Origin: Dongia sedimenti
GTDB taxonomy: Bacteria > Pseudomonadota > Alphaproteobacteria > Dongiales > Dongiaceae
Direction of reading: 5' to 3'
Length of the DNA stretch: 64,000 nucleotides
Assembly (NCBI GenBank): GCA_030715195.1
Contig: JAUYVI010000010.1
Location: forward strand, 117,942 to 181,941
Positions 17,479-27,041 of the stretch are shown here, piece by piece. The translations under genes and the position numbers were made by a program. Below the pieces are notes generated by a model, which saw only the letters and a list, made by a program, of their open reading frames with translations, was not told the DNA's origin and ran no database searches. Position 1 is the stretch's first letter. Each line of letters begins with the position of its first letter.

Positions 17479-18051
17479 TCACTTCTTCGCGTCCGCGCGG
17501 TCGTCTTCCTTCATGTGCTTGAGACCGACGCGAAAGTAGTCATAGCCGGTGACCAGGGTGAGCGCCGCGGCCAGCCACATCAAGCCTTCGCCGACGATCT
17601 GGACCGGCCAGCCCGGCATCACATCGCCGACGATCAGGAAACCCACGGCGACCATCTGCATGGTGGTCTTCCATTTCGCCAGCATCGAGACCGGCAGGCG
17701 GACCTTCAGCTCGGCCAGGTATTCGCGCAGGCCGGAGACCAGGATCTCGCGGCAGAGGATGATCAGCGCCGGCAGAACGACCCAGCCGGCGATCTGGCCA
17801 TGCGCGGTCATCGCCATCAGGATCGCCGCCACGACCAGCTTGTCGGCGATCGGGTCGAGGAACCGGCCGAGCGCCGAGACCTGGTCCATCCGCCGGGCGA
17901 TGTAGCCGTCGAAGAAATCGGTGATGCAGGCGACCGCATAGAGGATGAAGGCGATCCAGCGCAGCAACGGCTGATCGAAGAACAGCAGCGCGGCAATCAG
18001 CGGGATCGCGGCGATCCGCGACAGGGTGAGGATATTGGCGATATTGGTCAT
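17479..18051 (-). CDS. pgsA: CDP-diacylglycerol--glycerol-3-phosphate 3-phosphatidyltransferase
   Basis: 190 residues, an inner-membrane enzyme that makes phosphatidylglycerophosphate for phosphatidylglycerol and cardiolipin. The CDP-alcohol phosphotransferase motif DGx2ARx8Gx3Dx3D is intact, from Asp48-Gly49 through Ala52-Arg53 and Gly62 to Asp66 and Asp70. Several membrane helices are visible and the C-terminal tail is charged (KEDDRADAKK). It lies between uvrC and mobB on one strand, the common alphaproteobacterial order. Confidence 0.95.
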   Translation of the reverse strand: MTNIANILTLSRIAAIPLIAALLFFDQPLLRWIAFILYAVACITDFFDGYIARRMDQVSALGRFLDPIADKLVVAAILMAMTAHGQIAGWVVLPALIILCREILVSGLREYLAELKVRLPVSMLAKWKTTMQMVAVGFLIVGDVMPGWPVQIVGEGLMWLAAALTLVTGYDYFRVGLKHMKEDDRADAKK

Positions 18052-18148
18052 GACGCTTGGCGCACGTCTTCTTTTCCGTTCGGGAGGAAAATAGCAGGTC
18101 GCATCCGGCCTGTCACACGGGTGAAATGCGGCGAATCAGCCAGATCCA

Positions 18149-20203
18149 TCAGCCACCATGGAAGTGATCGTAGATCTTGCGGGCCACCGCTTCGGAAACC
18201 CCCGGCACGGCGGATAGATCCGACAGTCCCGCCTGGCTGACCGCCCGGGCCGAGCCGAAATGCAGCAGCAGCGCCTTCTTGCGCTTGGCGCCGATGCCCG
18301 GCACGTCGTCCAGGATCGAATGCCGGATCTCCTTGGAGCGCTTGGCCCGGTGCGCGCCGATCACGAATCGGTGCGCCTCGTCCCTGAGGCGCTGCAGGAA
18401 ATAAAGCACCGGGCTCTTGGGATCGAGGCTGAACGGCTCCCGTCCCGGCATGAAGAAGCGCTCCCGCCCGGCATTGCGGTCGGGCCCCTTGGCGATCGAG
18501 GCCAGGCAGACGTCGGTGATCCCCAGGTCAGCCAGCACCTGCATCGACACGCTGAGCTGCCCGGCGCCGCCGTCGATCAGCACCAGGTCCGGCCACAGGC
18601 CCTTGTCGCGGTCCGGGTCCTCCTTCAGCGCCCGGTTGAAGCGCCGGGTCAGCACCTGCCGCATCATGGCGTAGTCGTCGCCGGCGGTAACCTGCGGCCG
18701 CAGCGCATTCGCGCCCGCGATCACCTCACCGAGCGACGCATTGGGCTCGACCTCGAAGGCCGGCACCGGCGCTTCACCCAGCCCGGCCGGCGCCTCCGGC
18801 TCCGCTTCCTCGTCCTCTTTCCGCGTCACGTCGCGGATCGAGTATTTGCGGTACTGGTTCTTCATGAAGCCTTCCGGCCCGGCGACGATCATCGCGCCGT
18901 AAGGATTGGTGCCGGAGATGTGGCTGTTGTCGTAGACCTCGATCCGCTTCGGCGGCTGCTCCATTCTGAACAGCTCGGCCAGAGCCGCGAGCAGCCGGGT
19001 CTGCGAAGCGGATTCCGCCATGCGCCTGGTCAGCGCGTCCTTGGCATTGAGCAGCGCGTGCTCGAGCGCCTTGCGCTTGTCGCCGCGCTGCGGCGCCAGG
19101 ATCTCGACCTTGCGCCCGGCCCGCAGGGTCATCGCCTCGGCCAGCAGCGGGGCTTCCGCCGGGGTCTCGTTGACCAGGATCAGCTTGGGCGGGGTCTTGT
19201 TTTCATAGAACTGGCCGATGAAGGCCGCGAGGATGTCCTTTATCTCGGCCTGGCGGTCATGGGCGGGGAAATAGGCCCGGCTGCCATAGTTGCTGTGGTT
19301 GCGGAAGAAGAACACCTGCACGCAGCTGTGACCGGACTCTTCCTGGTGGGCGGCGATGATATCCGCCTCCTCCACATTCTCCAGGTTGATGTCCTGCCGG
19401 CTCTGGATCGCCGCCAGCGCCTGGATGCGGTCGCGCAGCCGCGCCGCCTTCTCGAACTCCAGCGCGTCCGAGGCTTGCTGCATCTCGGCCGACATGCGCA
19501 GCTTCACCGCGTCGCTCTTGCCGGTCAGGAAGTCGTGCGCCTCCTGCACCAGGCCCTGATAGTCCGCCTCGGTGATCCGGCCGACGCAGGGCGCCGAGCA
19601 GCGCTTGATCTGGAACTGCAGGCAGGGCCGGGTCCGGCTGGCGAAGATCGAATCCGAGCAGGGCCGCAGCAGGAAGGCGCGCTGCAGCGCGACGATGGTG
19701 CGGTTGACCGCGCCGGCGGACGCGAACGGGCCGAAATACTCGCCCGGCCGGTTCCGGGCGCCGCGATGCTTGGCGAGCTGCGGCGCCGGGTGATCGCCGG
19801 TGATCAGGATATAGGGGAAGCTCTTGTCGTCACGCAGCAGCACGTTGTAGCGCGGCATGTAGCGCTTGATCAGATTGGCTTCCAGCAGCAGTGCTTCCAC
19901 CTCGGTATGGGTGGTGACGAACTCCATCGACGTGGTCTCGGAGATCATCCGCTGGATGCGGTTGCCCTGGCGGTAGGGCTGGGTATAGGCGGTGACCCGC
20001 TTCTTCAGATCGCGCGCCTTGCCGACATAGAGGACGTCGCCCTTCGCATTCATCATGCGATAGACGCCGGGCGAGTTCGGCAGGGTCTTGACCTTCTCGC
20101 GGATCACGCCGGCGCCATGGGCCAGCCGCCCACGACCGCCGCGCGACGGCGAAGCTTCGCCCAGGTCCTCAGGCGTTTCGGTGTCGGTCCAATCGTCACT
20201 CAT
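18149..20203 (-). CDS. uvrC: UvrABC system protein C
   Basis: 684 residues from the ATG at 20203; an upstream in-frame start gives only non-conserved residues. UvrC makes both incisions around a DNA lesion held by UvrB. The GIY-YIG nuclease is near residues 45-125 ([25 protein letters not shown] in part). A UVR motif near 230-265 binds UvrB, the RNase H-like endonuclease half follows, and paired helix-hairpin-helix motifs close the protein ([21 protein letters not shown], then [19 protein letters not shown]). An acidic insertion rich in Glu, Pro and Ala lies near residue 480. Confidence 0.96.
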   Translation of the reverse strand: MSDDWTDTETPEDLGEASPSRGGRGRLAHGAGVIREKVKTLPNSPGVYRMMNAKGDVLYVGKARDLKKRVTAYTQPYRQGNRIQRMISETTSMEFVTTHTEVEALLLEANLIKRYMPRYNVLLRDDKSFPYILITGDHPAPQLAKHRGARNRPGEYFGPFASAGAVNRTIVALQRAFLLRPCSDSIFASRTRPCLQFQIKRCSAPCVGRITEADYQGLVQEAHDFLTGKSDAVKLRMSAEMQQASDALEFEKAARLRDRIQALAAIQSRQDINLENVEEADIIAAHQEESGHSCVQVFFFRNHSNYGSRAYFPAHDRQAEIKDILAAFIGQFYENKTPPKLILVNETPAEAPLLAEAMTLRAGRKVEILAPQRGDKRKALEHALLNAKDALTRRMAESASQTRLLAALAELFRMEQPPKRIEVYDNSHISGTNPYGAMIVAGPEGFMKNQYRKYSIRDVTRKEDEEAEPEAPAGLGEAPVPAFEVEPNASLGEVIAGANALRPQVTAGDDYAMMRQVLTRRFNRALKEDPDRDKGLWPDLVLIDGGAGQLSVSMQVLADLGITDVCLASIAKGPDRNAGRERFFMPGREPFSLDPKSPVLYFLQRLRDEAHRFVIGAHRAKRSKEIRHSILDDVPGIGAKRKKALLLHFGSARAVSQAGLSDLSAVPGVSEAVARKIYDHFHGG

Positions 20204-20618
20204 GCTGTTCGGGATATAAGCTGTTCCAGAGCATTTTTCTGGCGGCAGCAAACCTGCACGTCGTTTTCCGGGGTTTTACGCCGAGGCTTCGCCCTTAACC
20301 AGGACGGATATCCCCCGTTTCTGTGGATAAGTCTGTCGGTAATCTCGGGCCCGCGTCGCTGGCGCCAAGGATTCCGCCAATCTCCGAGAAATGCACAAGA
20401 AATAGGCATAGCCGGCAAGACATTGATCTATATGATCTTATTCAGCCCGGTATGAAATATCGTGGTCACAAAGCGGACTCCGCTCTTGACTCCCGGGGGC
20501 ATTTGAGACTCCCGCCGCATTGTGAACAACTTGGCTCAGGAATCTCCGATTAGGCTTCTGATACAATTAATTTTTCGCTGTCACGCGACTGTCGCGGATC
20601 GGTCCGTACCGCATTGCA
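20204..20618. other. 415-base intergenic region upstream of uvrC
   Basis: No coding pattern is visible. It is more AT-rich than its surroundings, especially at 20545-20580. It contains one perfect 9-base DnaA box and a small hairpin (CGCGA CTG TCGCG, 20584-20596) just past the folB stop. On the minus strand that hairpin is followed within about 15 bases by GAAAAATTAATT and could be a weak folB terminator. No clear uvrC promoter hexamers stand out. Confidence 0.4.
20322..20330 (-). promoter_or_regulatory. Perfect single DnaA box
   Basis: TGTGGATAA on the plus strand is TTATCCACA on the minus strand, the exact DnaA consensus. It is about 120 bases upstream of the uvrC start. There is no cluster of boxes or AT-rich unwinding element, so it is not an origin. 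Confidence 0.45.
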
Positions 20619-21026
20619 TCATCGGGGGTTTCGGGCCCGTTCGATCTCCACGCCGACGCTTTCGGCCTCCTTGAAGACCTCCAGCTTCTCGATCCGCACT
20701 TTTGCAGTTTGCACACGGCGGTCCTCGAGGCACATCTGCGCGATCCGGTCGGCCAAGGTTTCAACCAGGTTGATGTGGCCTTTGGCGACGATGGCGCGAA
20801 TCTGCTCGACCAGATCGGCGTAGTTAACGACATTGCTGACATCGTCGTTGATCGCGGGATGCTCGGTGCAAGCCAGTTCCAGATTGATGCGCACGCACTG
20901 GCTCGCCAGCTTCTCATGCTGATAGACCCCGATCCGCGCCGCCAGCACCAGATCGCGCACGAAGACCTTCATCATGCGGGCAGCTGCGGTCGTCGGGTGC
21001 GCGGCAATTTTTTCGGCCTGAGTCAT
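20619..21026 (-). CDS. folB: Dihydroneopterin aldolase
   Basis: 135 residues from the ATG at 21026, preceded by AGGAGG. FolB cleaves dihydroneopterin to 6-hydroxymethyl-dihydropterin in folate synthesis and works as an octamer. The family start is VFVRDLVLAARIGVYQHEK; NDDVSNVVNYADLVEQI and NLVETLADRIAQMCL are the conserved strand and helix segments, including the substrate-binding Glu in VETLA. A stretch of about 18 extra residues precedes the domain. It lies 212 bases downstream of a pteridine-reductase-like SDR on the same strand. Confidence 0.92.
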   Translation of the reverse strand: MTQAEKIAAHPTTAAARMMKVFVRDLVLAARIGVYQHEKLASQCVRINLELACTEHPAINDDVSNVVNYADLVEQIRAIVAKGHINLVETLADRIAQMCLEDRRVQTAKVRIEKLEVFKEAESVGVEIERARNPR

Positions 21027-21159
21027 GCGGTTAAAACCCTCCTCGCTGAGGATGTTGCGTCTGGAGACGTTGCCGCACTCTGGGGCAGGCCCGACCATCG
21101 AGCGAAATCGGAAGCTGCGCCCTGGAGCTTCCGGCAGGGCACCGCCCCCGCATGCCATC

Positions 21160-21165
21160 ATTATA
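21160..21165 (-). promoter_or_regulatory. Consensus -10 element upstream of folB
   Basis: TATAAT on the minus strand, rare in this GC-rich DNA, about 135 bases before the folB ATG. No convincing -35 lies 16-18 bases upstream, so it may need an activator. It would give a leader of about 125 bases. Confidence 0.35.
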
Positions 21166-21238
21166 GTGTTTTGCCCCGCCCGAGTCCCACGCACTGTCGC
21201 CAGGGCGACCGGCTCCTTGCTCATACCGGCGAGAGGTC

Positions 21239-22012
21239 CTATTCGCGCGGCAGAAAGCCTTTCGTGGCTTGTTGCCAGCCCAGATGTTCGCCACCGTCGA
21301 GCGCAATCATCTGCCCGGTCATCGCCTTGGCGGAGAGAATAAAGAGGACGCCTTTCGCGATCTCCTCCGGCGTCGCCCCATGTCCGAGCGGCACGGCTGC
21401 GCTTTGCGCATTGAACTGCTCCGCCGTCTGCCGCTCACTGGGCATAGTCGGGCCCGGCCCGATCCCGTTCACGCGGATGCGCGGCGCCAGCGCCAGCGCC
21501 AAGGTCCGCGTCAATGTCCAGAGTCCCATCTTGGCGACCGTATAGGACAGGAAATAAGGGGTCAGTTTCCAGACCCGCTGGTCCAGCATGTTGAAGATGT
21601 TGCCCTCCGAGCCCTCCGGCAGTTGCCGCGCGAACGCCTGCGACAGGACCAGAGGCGCCCGCAACCCGGTCTCGATATGCCGATCCCAGCTGTCCCGGGT
21701 CACGGTCTCGATCTTGTCCATCTCGAAGACAGAAGCGTTGTTGACCAAGCAGGTCAGCGGGCCGAGCGTCTCGGTCGCCCGCGGAATCAAGGTCTCGACC
21801 TCGGCCTCCTGGCCGAGATCGGCCTGCAGCACGACGCTGCGGCGGCCGAGCGCGCGGATATCCCCGGCCGTCGCCTCCGCTTCGGCGCGCGAACCGTGAT
21901 AGTGAACGGCAATATCCCAGCCTTCGGCGGCGAGGCCGAGCGCGATGGCACGGCCGAGACGCTTCGCCGCCCCGGTCACCAGGGCTGCCTTGATGGGGGC
22001 TGATTCAGGCAT
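21239..22012 (-). CDS. SDR family oxidoreductase, pteridine/dihydromonapterin reductase-like
   Basis: 257 residues from the ATG at 22012. It is a short-chain dehydrogenase with an NAD(P) loop (VTGAAKRLGRAIA), NNAS in LTCLVNNASVFEMD, and the active-site YxxxK in SYTVAKMG. The catalytic serine region reads NIFNMLDQRVWKLTP, so Asp/Gln occupy the usual Ser position, as in FolM and PTR1-type pteridine reductases. Position next to folB supports a reductase for a folate or pterin intermediate. The substrate is inferred, not shown. Confidence 0.82.
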   Translation of the reverse strand: MPESAPIKAALVTGAAKRLGRAIALGLAAEGWDIAVHYHGSRAEAEATAGDIRALGRRSVVLQADLGQEAEVETLIPRATETLGPLTCLVNNASVFEMDKIETVTRDSWDRHIETGLRAPLVLSQAFARQLPEGSEGNIFNMLDQRVWKLTPYFLSYTVAKMGLWTLTRTLALALAPRIRVNGIGPGPTMPSERQTAEQFNAQSAAVPLGHGATPEEIAKGVLFILSAKAMTGQMIALDGGEHLGWQQATKGFLPRE

Positions 22013-22101
22013 GGCCGGAGCATGGCGGGCGAAGCCGAGCGAGGCAAGCGGCAAAGCGTGTTGAAATCGCTGGTCTTTCGAAGGAGGCATCGGCTCGGCG
22101 C

Positions 22102-22115
22102 TTGACGCAGGTCAA
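22102..22115 (+). promoter_or_regulatory. FNR/FixK-type box upstream of the ABC export operon
   Basis: TTGACGCAGGTCAA fits the TTGA-N6-TCAA consensus of FNR/FnrL/FixK proteins exactly. Its centre (22108.5) is 32 bases from the centre of a weak -10-like TCATAT at 22138-22143. That is the spacing of an activator bound at -41.5. The adaptor gene's start is 54 bases beyond the box. Confidence 0.6.
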
Positions 22116-22169
22116 AGCCCGCCCCGGCATATTCCGATCATATGCCCGGACATTGCAGTGGGTCCTCGC

Positions 22170-23168
22170 ATGCGCCTGATTCCCATCGTCATATTGGCGG
22201 CCGTCATCGCCGTTGCGGCCGGCTTCTTCATCCGCTGGCAGGCCGATCAGTCCGACGCCGTTCCCGCCGGCCTCGCCCGCGCCAACGGCCGGATCGAGGC
22301 CGAGCGGGTCGCCATCGCTACCAAATATGCCGGCCGGGTCGCCGAGATCCTGGTGAAGGAAGGCGATTTCGTCGAGCGCGGCGCAGTGATCGCCCGCATG
22401 GACACGGCCGAGCTGCTGGCCGAGATCGCCGCCGCCAAGGCCAAGGCGCGGCAGGCGGTGCAAGGCGTCGGCCAGGTCAAGGCGCAGCTCCTGATGCGCC
22501 AAGCCGAACTCAAGCTGGCCAATGTCGAATTGCAGCGTGCGCAGACGCTGAGCAAACGCGACTACATCTCGGCCTCGACGGTCGACCAGCGCCAGGCGCA
22601 GCGCGATGTCGCGGCGGCGACGGTCACGTCGGCGCAAGCCGCGATCGGCGACGCCGAAGCGGCGCAGGACGCGGCCGAAGCCTCCGTCGCGCAACTCGAT
22701 GCGGTGCTGAACGACATGACCCTGACCGCGCCGGTCTCCGGCCGCGTCGAATACAAGCTGGTCCAGGCGGGCGAAGTGCTCTCGGCCGGCGCCCCGGTGG
22801 TCTCGCTGCTCGATCTCACCGACGTCTATATGACGATCTTTCTGCCCACCCCCGATGCCGGCCGCGTCGGGCTCGGTTCCGAGGCGAGGATCGTGCTCGA
22901 TGCCGCGCCGGACTACGTGGTGCCGGCGACAGTCTCTTTCGTCGCCGCCGAGGCGCAGTTCACGCCGAAATTCGTCGAGACCGAGAACGAGCGCGAGAAG
23001 CTGATGTACCGGATCAAGGTCCGGATCGATCCCGCGCTGCTCGAAACCTATCGCGACTACGTGAAAGCCGGCCTCACCGGCAACGCCTATGTGAAGGTGG
23101 AGGCCGCCGCTTCCTGGCCGGACGCGCTCGCCGCGAAGCTGCCGCCCCTTCCGGCTGCCGCGCAGTAA
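22170..23168 (+). CDS. HlyD family periplasmic adaptor of an ABC exporter
   Basis: 332 residues from the ATG at 22170; a GTG at 22158 adds four residues and is also possible. One N-terminal membrane anchor (about residues 4-22) is followed by a biotinyl-lipoyl half-motif (GRVAEILVKEGDFVERGAVIARMD), a coiled hairpin of about 110 residues rich in Ala, Gln and Lys, the second lipoyl half (TAPVSGRVEYKLVQAGEVL) and a beta-barrel region. It would join the inner-membrane ABC pump to an outer-membrane channel; no TolC-like gene is in the window. Closest in architecture to YbhG/YhiI adaptors. It is followed after 7 bases by the ATPase gene. Confidence 0.9.
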   Translation: MRLIPIVILAAVIAVAAGFFIRWQADQSDAVPAGLARANGRIEAERVAIATKYAGRVAEILVKEGDFVERGAVIARMDTAELLAEIAAAKAKARQAVQGVGQVKAQLLMRQAELKLANVELQRAQTLSKRDYISASTVDQRQAQRDVAAATVTSAQAAIGDAEAAQDAAEASVAQLDAVLNDMTLTAPVSGRVEYKLVQAGEVLSAGAPVVSLLDLTDVYMTIFLPTPDAGRVGLGSEARIVLDAAPDYVVPATVSFVAAEAQFTPKFVETENEREKLMYRIKVRIDPALLETYRDYVKAGLTGNAYVKVEAAASWPDALAAKLPPLPAAAQ

Positions 23169-23175
23169 GGCAATC

Positions 23176-25884
23176 GTGGCCAGCGGCGCCGCACTCAGGA
23201 TCGACGGGCTCTCGCACCGCTACGGCAAGACCGTCGCGCTCGAGGCGATCTCCTTCGCGATTCCACAGGGTGCTTCCGCTGCCCTGGTCGGACCCGACGG
23301 CGTCGGTAAATCGACCCTGCTCGGCGTGATTGCCGGCGCCAAGCGGATCCAGGCCGGACAGGTGGAAGTGCTCGGCGGCGACATGCGCGATCGCCGCCAT
23401 CGCCGTGCCGTCGGGCCACGCATCGCCTATATGCCCCAGGGCCTCGGCCGCAATCTCTATCCGACGCTTTCGGTCGTAGAGAACATCGACTTCTTCGGCC
23501 ATCTGTTCGGCCTGGCGCCGCACGCCCTCGCGGAGCGCCGCGCCCAGCTGCTGGCGGCAACCGGCCTGGCGCCCTTCCCCGACCGTCCGGCGGGCAAGCT
23601 CTCCGGCGGCATGAAGCAGAAGCTCGGCCTCTGCTGTGCGCTGGTGCACGACCCCGATCTGCTGATCCTCGACGAACCAACGACCGGCGTCGATCCGCTG
23701 TCCCGCCGGCAGTTCTGGGAGCTGATCGCCTCGATCCGCGCCGACCGCCCCGCCATGACCATGCTGGTCGCAACAGCCTATATGGAAGAAGCCGAGGGCT
23801 TCGACCACCTGGTCGCGATCGACCAGGGCCGGCTGCTCGCGGCCGGACCCACGCGCGACGTCATTGCCGCAACCGGCGCGGCCCATCTCGACGCCGCCTA
23901 TGTCGCCTTGCGCCACCGCGACGACGGTGTCACGCCGCCGCCGCTGGTGATTCCGCCGCGCACGCAGCATGACGGGGCGCCGGCGATCATCGCCGAAGGG
24001 CTGACCCGCCGCTTCGGCGATTTCGTCGCGGTCGACCATGCCAGCTTCCGCATCGAGCGCGGCGAGATCTTCGGCTTCCTCGGCTCGAACGGTTCCGGCA
24101 AGACCACGACCATGAAGATGCTGACCGGCCTGCTCGCCGCCAGCGAAGGCACGGCAGAGCTGCTCGGCCGCCCGGTCCAGGCCCAGGACATCGCGACCCG
24201 GCTGAAGATCGGCTACATGTCGCAGGGCTTCTCGCTCTACGAGGAGCTGACGGTCCGCGCCAATCTCACGCTGCATGCGCGGCTCTACCGCATCGCCGCC
24301 GCCGAGGTGAAGCCGCGCGTCGACGCGGCCCTCGCGCGCTTTGACCTGGCCGGCGTGGCCGATGCCCTGCCCGGCAAGCTGCCGCTGGGACTTCGGCAGC
24401 GGCTGCAGCTGGCGGCGGCCTGCCTGCACCGGCCAGAGATCCTGATCCTCGACGAGCCGACCTCCGGCGTCGACCCGGAGGCGCGCGACGGTTTCTGGCG
24501 CCTGATCCTGGAGCTTTCGCGACAAGAGGCCGTCACCATCTTCATCTCGACCCATTTCATGAACGAGGCCGAACGCTGCGACCGGATCTCGCTGATGCAT
24601 CGCGGCCGCACGCTCGCGGTGGGAACTCCGGCGGAGATCGTGGCGGCGGAGGGCGTCGACAGCCTCGAAGAAGCGTTCATCCGCCAGATCGCGCGCGCCG
24701 AGCCGGAATCCACAACGGCCGCGGCACCGGCGCCGGTTTCGGCGCGGACCCGGCAAATCCCGCTGCCGGGCTTCGTGCAGCGGCCGCTCGCCTTCGCCCG
24801 CCGCGAGATGATCGAGCTGATCCGCGATCCGGTGCGCCTGGCCTTCGCCTTCCTCGGGCCGGTGTTCCTGATGATCACCTTCGGCTTCGGGATCTCTTTC
24901 GATGTCGATCACCTGACCTATGCCGTGCTCGACCGCGACCAGTCGCTGGAGAGCCGGACCCTGCTGGAGAATTTCCAGGGCTCGCGCTACTTCCTGGAAC
25001 AGCCGCCGCTCTATACGGAGGCCGACATCGACCTCAGGCTGCGCTCCGGCGAGTTGAAGATGGCGCTGGAGGTCCCGCCGGATTTCGGCCGCGACCTGTT
25101 GGCCGGACGCAAGCCGGAGATCGGCGTCTATCTCGACGGCAGCATGCCGTTTCGCGCCGAAACCATCCGCGGCTATGTCGACGGCATCTCCCTGGACTAT
25201 GTCGAGACCCGGCTTTCGAGCACCGCGACGGGTGTGCTGCCGGTCTCGGTCCAGCCGCGCTTCCGCTACAACCAGGATTTCAAGAGTGTGGTCGCGATCG
25301 TGCCCGGCGTCTTCATGCTGCTGCTGATGCTGATTCCCGCCATGCTGACCGCCGTCGGCGTGGTGCGCGAGAAGGAGCTGGGCTCGATTGCCAATCTCTA
25401 CGTGTCACCCGCCGGGATCGGGGAGTTCCTGATCGGCAAGCAGCTGCCCTATGTGCTGCTCGGCTTCATCGCCTTCCTGCTGCTGGCCGGATTGGCGGCG
25501 CCGATTTTCGATCTGCTGCCGAAGGGCAGCATCACGGCCCTGGCCCTGGGGGCGCTGCTCTATGTCGCCGCGGCGACCTCGTTCGGCCTGCTGGTCTCGG
25601 CCTTCGTCCGCACCCAGGTCGCGGCGATCTTCGCCGCCTCGATCCTCTGCATGATCCCGACCGTGAATTTCTCCGGCCTGTTCTATCCGACCTCGACCCT
25701 GGAGGGCACCGGCCGCATCTTCGGCATGCTGTTCCCCGCCTCCTGGTTCCAGACCATCAGCCTCGGCGTATTCGACAAGGGCCTCGGCTTCGCACATTTC
25801 CTGCCGCAGCTCGCGGCGCTGGCCGGCTTTGCCTTGGTCTTTCTCGGCATCGCGCGGCTGCTGGTCCGCAAGCAGGAGCGATAG
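23176..25884 (+). CDS. RbbA-like fused ABC transporter: two ATPase domains plus ABC-2 permease
   Basis: 902 residues. The first nucleotide-binding domain has Walker A GPDGVGKST (about residue 39) and LSGGMKQKLGLCCAL, but its H-loop reads ATAYMEEAE, without the histidine. The second has GSNGSGKTTT (about residue 308) and a normal H-loop (STHFMNEAE), but its signature is LPLGLRQRL instead of LSGGQ. Such a mixed pair of sites is typical of RbbA (YhiH). A permease half with six or so helices starts near residue 535 and contains a large extracytoplasmic loop. E. coli RbbA was described as ribosome-associated, but this gene context is that of a drug or lipid exporter. GTG start. Confidence 0.9.
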   Translation: MASGAALRIDGLSHRYGKTVALEAISFAIPQGASAALVGPDGVGKSTLLGVIAGAKRIQAGQVEVLGGDMRDRRHRRAVGPRIAYMPQGLGRNLYPTLSVVENIDFFGHLFGLAPHALAERRAQLLAATGLAPFPDRPAGKLSGGMKQKLGLCCALVHDPDLLILDEPTTGVDPLSRRQFWELIASIRADRPAMTMLVATAYMEEAEGFDHLVAIDQGRLLAAGPTRDVIAATGAAHLDAAYVALRHRDDGVTPPPLVIPPRTQHDGAPAIIAEGLTRRFGDFVAVDHASFRIERGEIFGFLGSNGSGKTTTMKMLTGLLAASEGTAELLGRPVQAQDIATRLKIGYMSQGFSLYEELTVRANLTLHARLYRIAAAEVKPRVDAALARFDLAGVADALPGKLPLGLRQRLQLAAACLHRPEILILDEPTSGVDPEARDGFWRLILELSRQEAVTIFISTHFMNEAERCDRISLMHRGRTLAVGTPAEIVAAEGVDSLEEAFIRQIARAEPESTTAAAPAPVSARTRQIPLPGFVQRPLAFARREMIELIRDPVRLAFAFLGPVFLMITFGFGISFDVDHLTYAVLDRDQSLESRTLLENFQGSRYFLEQPPLYTEADIDLRLRSGELKMALEVPPDFGRDLLAGRKPEIGVYLDGSMPFRAETIRGYVDGISLDYVETRLSSTATGVLPVSVQPRFRYNQDFKSVVAIVPGVFMLLLMLIPAMLTAVGVVREKELGSIANLYVSPAGIGEFLIGKQLPYVLLGFIAFLLLAGLAAPIFDLLPKGSITALALGALLYVAAATSFGLLVSAFVRTQVAAIFAASILCMIPTVNFSGLFYPTSTLEGTGRIFGMLFPASWFQTISLGVFDKGLGFAHFLPQLAALAGFALVFLGIARLLVRKQER

Positions 25885-25888
25885 AGCC

Positions 25889-27016
25889 ATGCTCCGGCAC
25901 GCAATCAATATCTTCCGCCTCGGCATGAAGGAGCTGGCCAGCCTGTCGCGCGACGTGGTGATGATGGTGTTGATCCTCTACACCTTCACCATGGCGGTTT
26001 ATGACGTGGCCAAGGGCGTGCGCACCGAGGTGCAGAACGCCGCGGTCGCCATCGTCGATGACGACGGCTCGGACTTCTCGCGCCGGCTGTTCGATGCGAT
26101 CCAGCCGCCCTATTTCCAGCACCCGATCCGCGTCGCGCGCGACGGGGTCGAAGACCTGCTGAACCATGGCGACGTCACCTTCGTGCTCCACCTGCCGCCG
26201 AAGCTGCAGGCCGATCTCTTGTCCGGCCGGCAGCCCGAGATCGCGATCGAGGTCGATGCCACGGCGATGACCCAGGCGGGGGTCGGCACCAGCTATCTGC
26301 AGAACATCGTCGTCCGGACCGCGCGCGAGTTCCTCGACGACCAAGACGCCGATTCCGCCCTGCCGGCGACGGTGGTCACCCGCGCGCTGTTCAATCCCAA
26401 CCTGGAATCGCTCCGCTTCAACGCGGTGATGCAGGTGTTGGAGAACGTCACCATTCTGGCGATCATCCTGGTCGGCGCCGCGGTCATGCGCGAGCGCGAG
26501 CGCGGCACCATCGAGCACCTGATGGTCATGCCGGTCACGGCGGCGGAGATCGCCCTGGCCAAGATTTGGGCCAACGGCTTGGTCATCCTGGTCGCCGTCG
26601 CCCTGTCTCTCATCTTCGTGGTGGGCTGGGCGCTCGGCGTTCCGGTCTCCGGGTCGCTGCCGCTGTTCCTCGGCGGCGCCGCGCTCTATCTCTTCGCCGC
26701 CACGTCGCTGGGGATCCTGCTGGCGACGGTCGCCAATTCCATGCCGCAGCTCGGCCTGCTGGCGATTCCGATCTTCGTGGTGATGAACCTGCTCTCCGGC
26801 ACGACCACGCCGATGGAGGCGATGCCGGAATGGCTGGGCGTCGCGATGCAGATATCGCCTTCGACCCATTTCGTGGCGTTGTCCCAGGCGATTCTCTACC
26901 GTGGCGCCGGGATCGAGACCGTCTGGCCCCAGATGAGCTGGATCCTTTGCCTTGGATTGGGTTTTCTACTGCTGGCCTTGCTGCGTTTCCACGCGATGCT
27001 GGCACGTCAGGCCTGA
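25889..27016 (+). CDS. ABC-2 type permease (YhhJ-like)
   Basis: 375 residues from the ATG at 25889, 4 bases after the RbbA-like gene. The first helix (about 27-47) is followed by a large extracytoplasmic domain, then five further helices from about residue 185, including VTILAIILVGAAVMRERERGTIEHLM in part, the usual ABC-2 coupling segment. It would form the second transmembrane subunit beside the fused RbbA-like protein. YhhJ-YhiH-YhiI is the equivalent E. coli set. Confidence 0.9.
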   Translation: MLRHAINIFRLGMKELASLSRDVVMMVLILYTFTMAVYDVAKGVRTEVQNAAVAIVDDDGSDFSRRLFDAIQPPYFQHPIRVARDGVEDLLNHGDVTFVLHLPPKLQADLLSGRQPEIAIEVDATAMTQAGVGTSYLQNIVVRTAREFLDDQDADSALPATVVTRALFNPNLESLRFNAVMQVLENVTILAIILVGAAVMRERERGTIEHLMVMPVTAAEIALAKIWANGLVILVAVALSLIFVVGWALGVPVSGSLPLFLGGAALYLFAATSLGILLATVANSMPQLGLLAIPIFVVMNLLSGTTTPMEAMPEWLGVAMQISPSTHFVALSQAILYRGAGIETVWPQMSWILCLGLGFLLLALLRFHAMLARQA

Positions 27017-27041
27017 TCCCAAGCCCAAGAAGGGAGAGAGT

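Noticed and set aside
20207..20226. Possible LexA-type GTTC repeat before uvrC
   Set aside because: The two GTTC motifs are 12 bases apart, not the 7 expected for the alphaproteobacterial LexA site.
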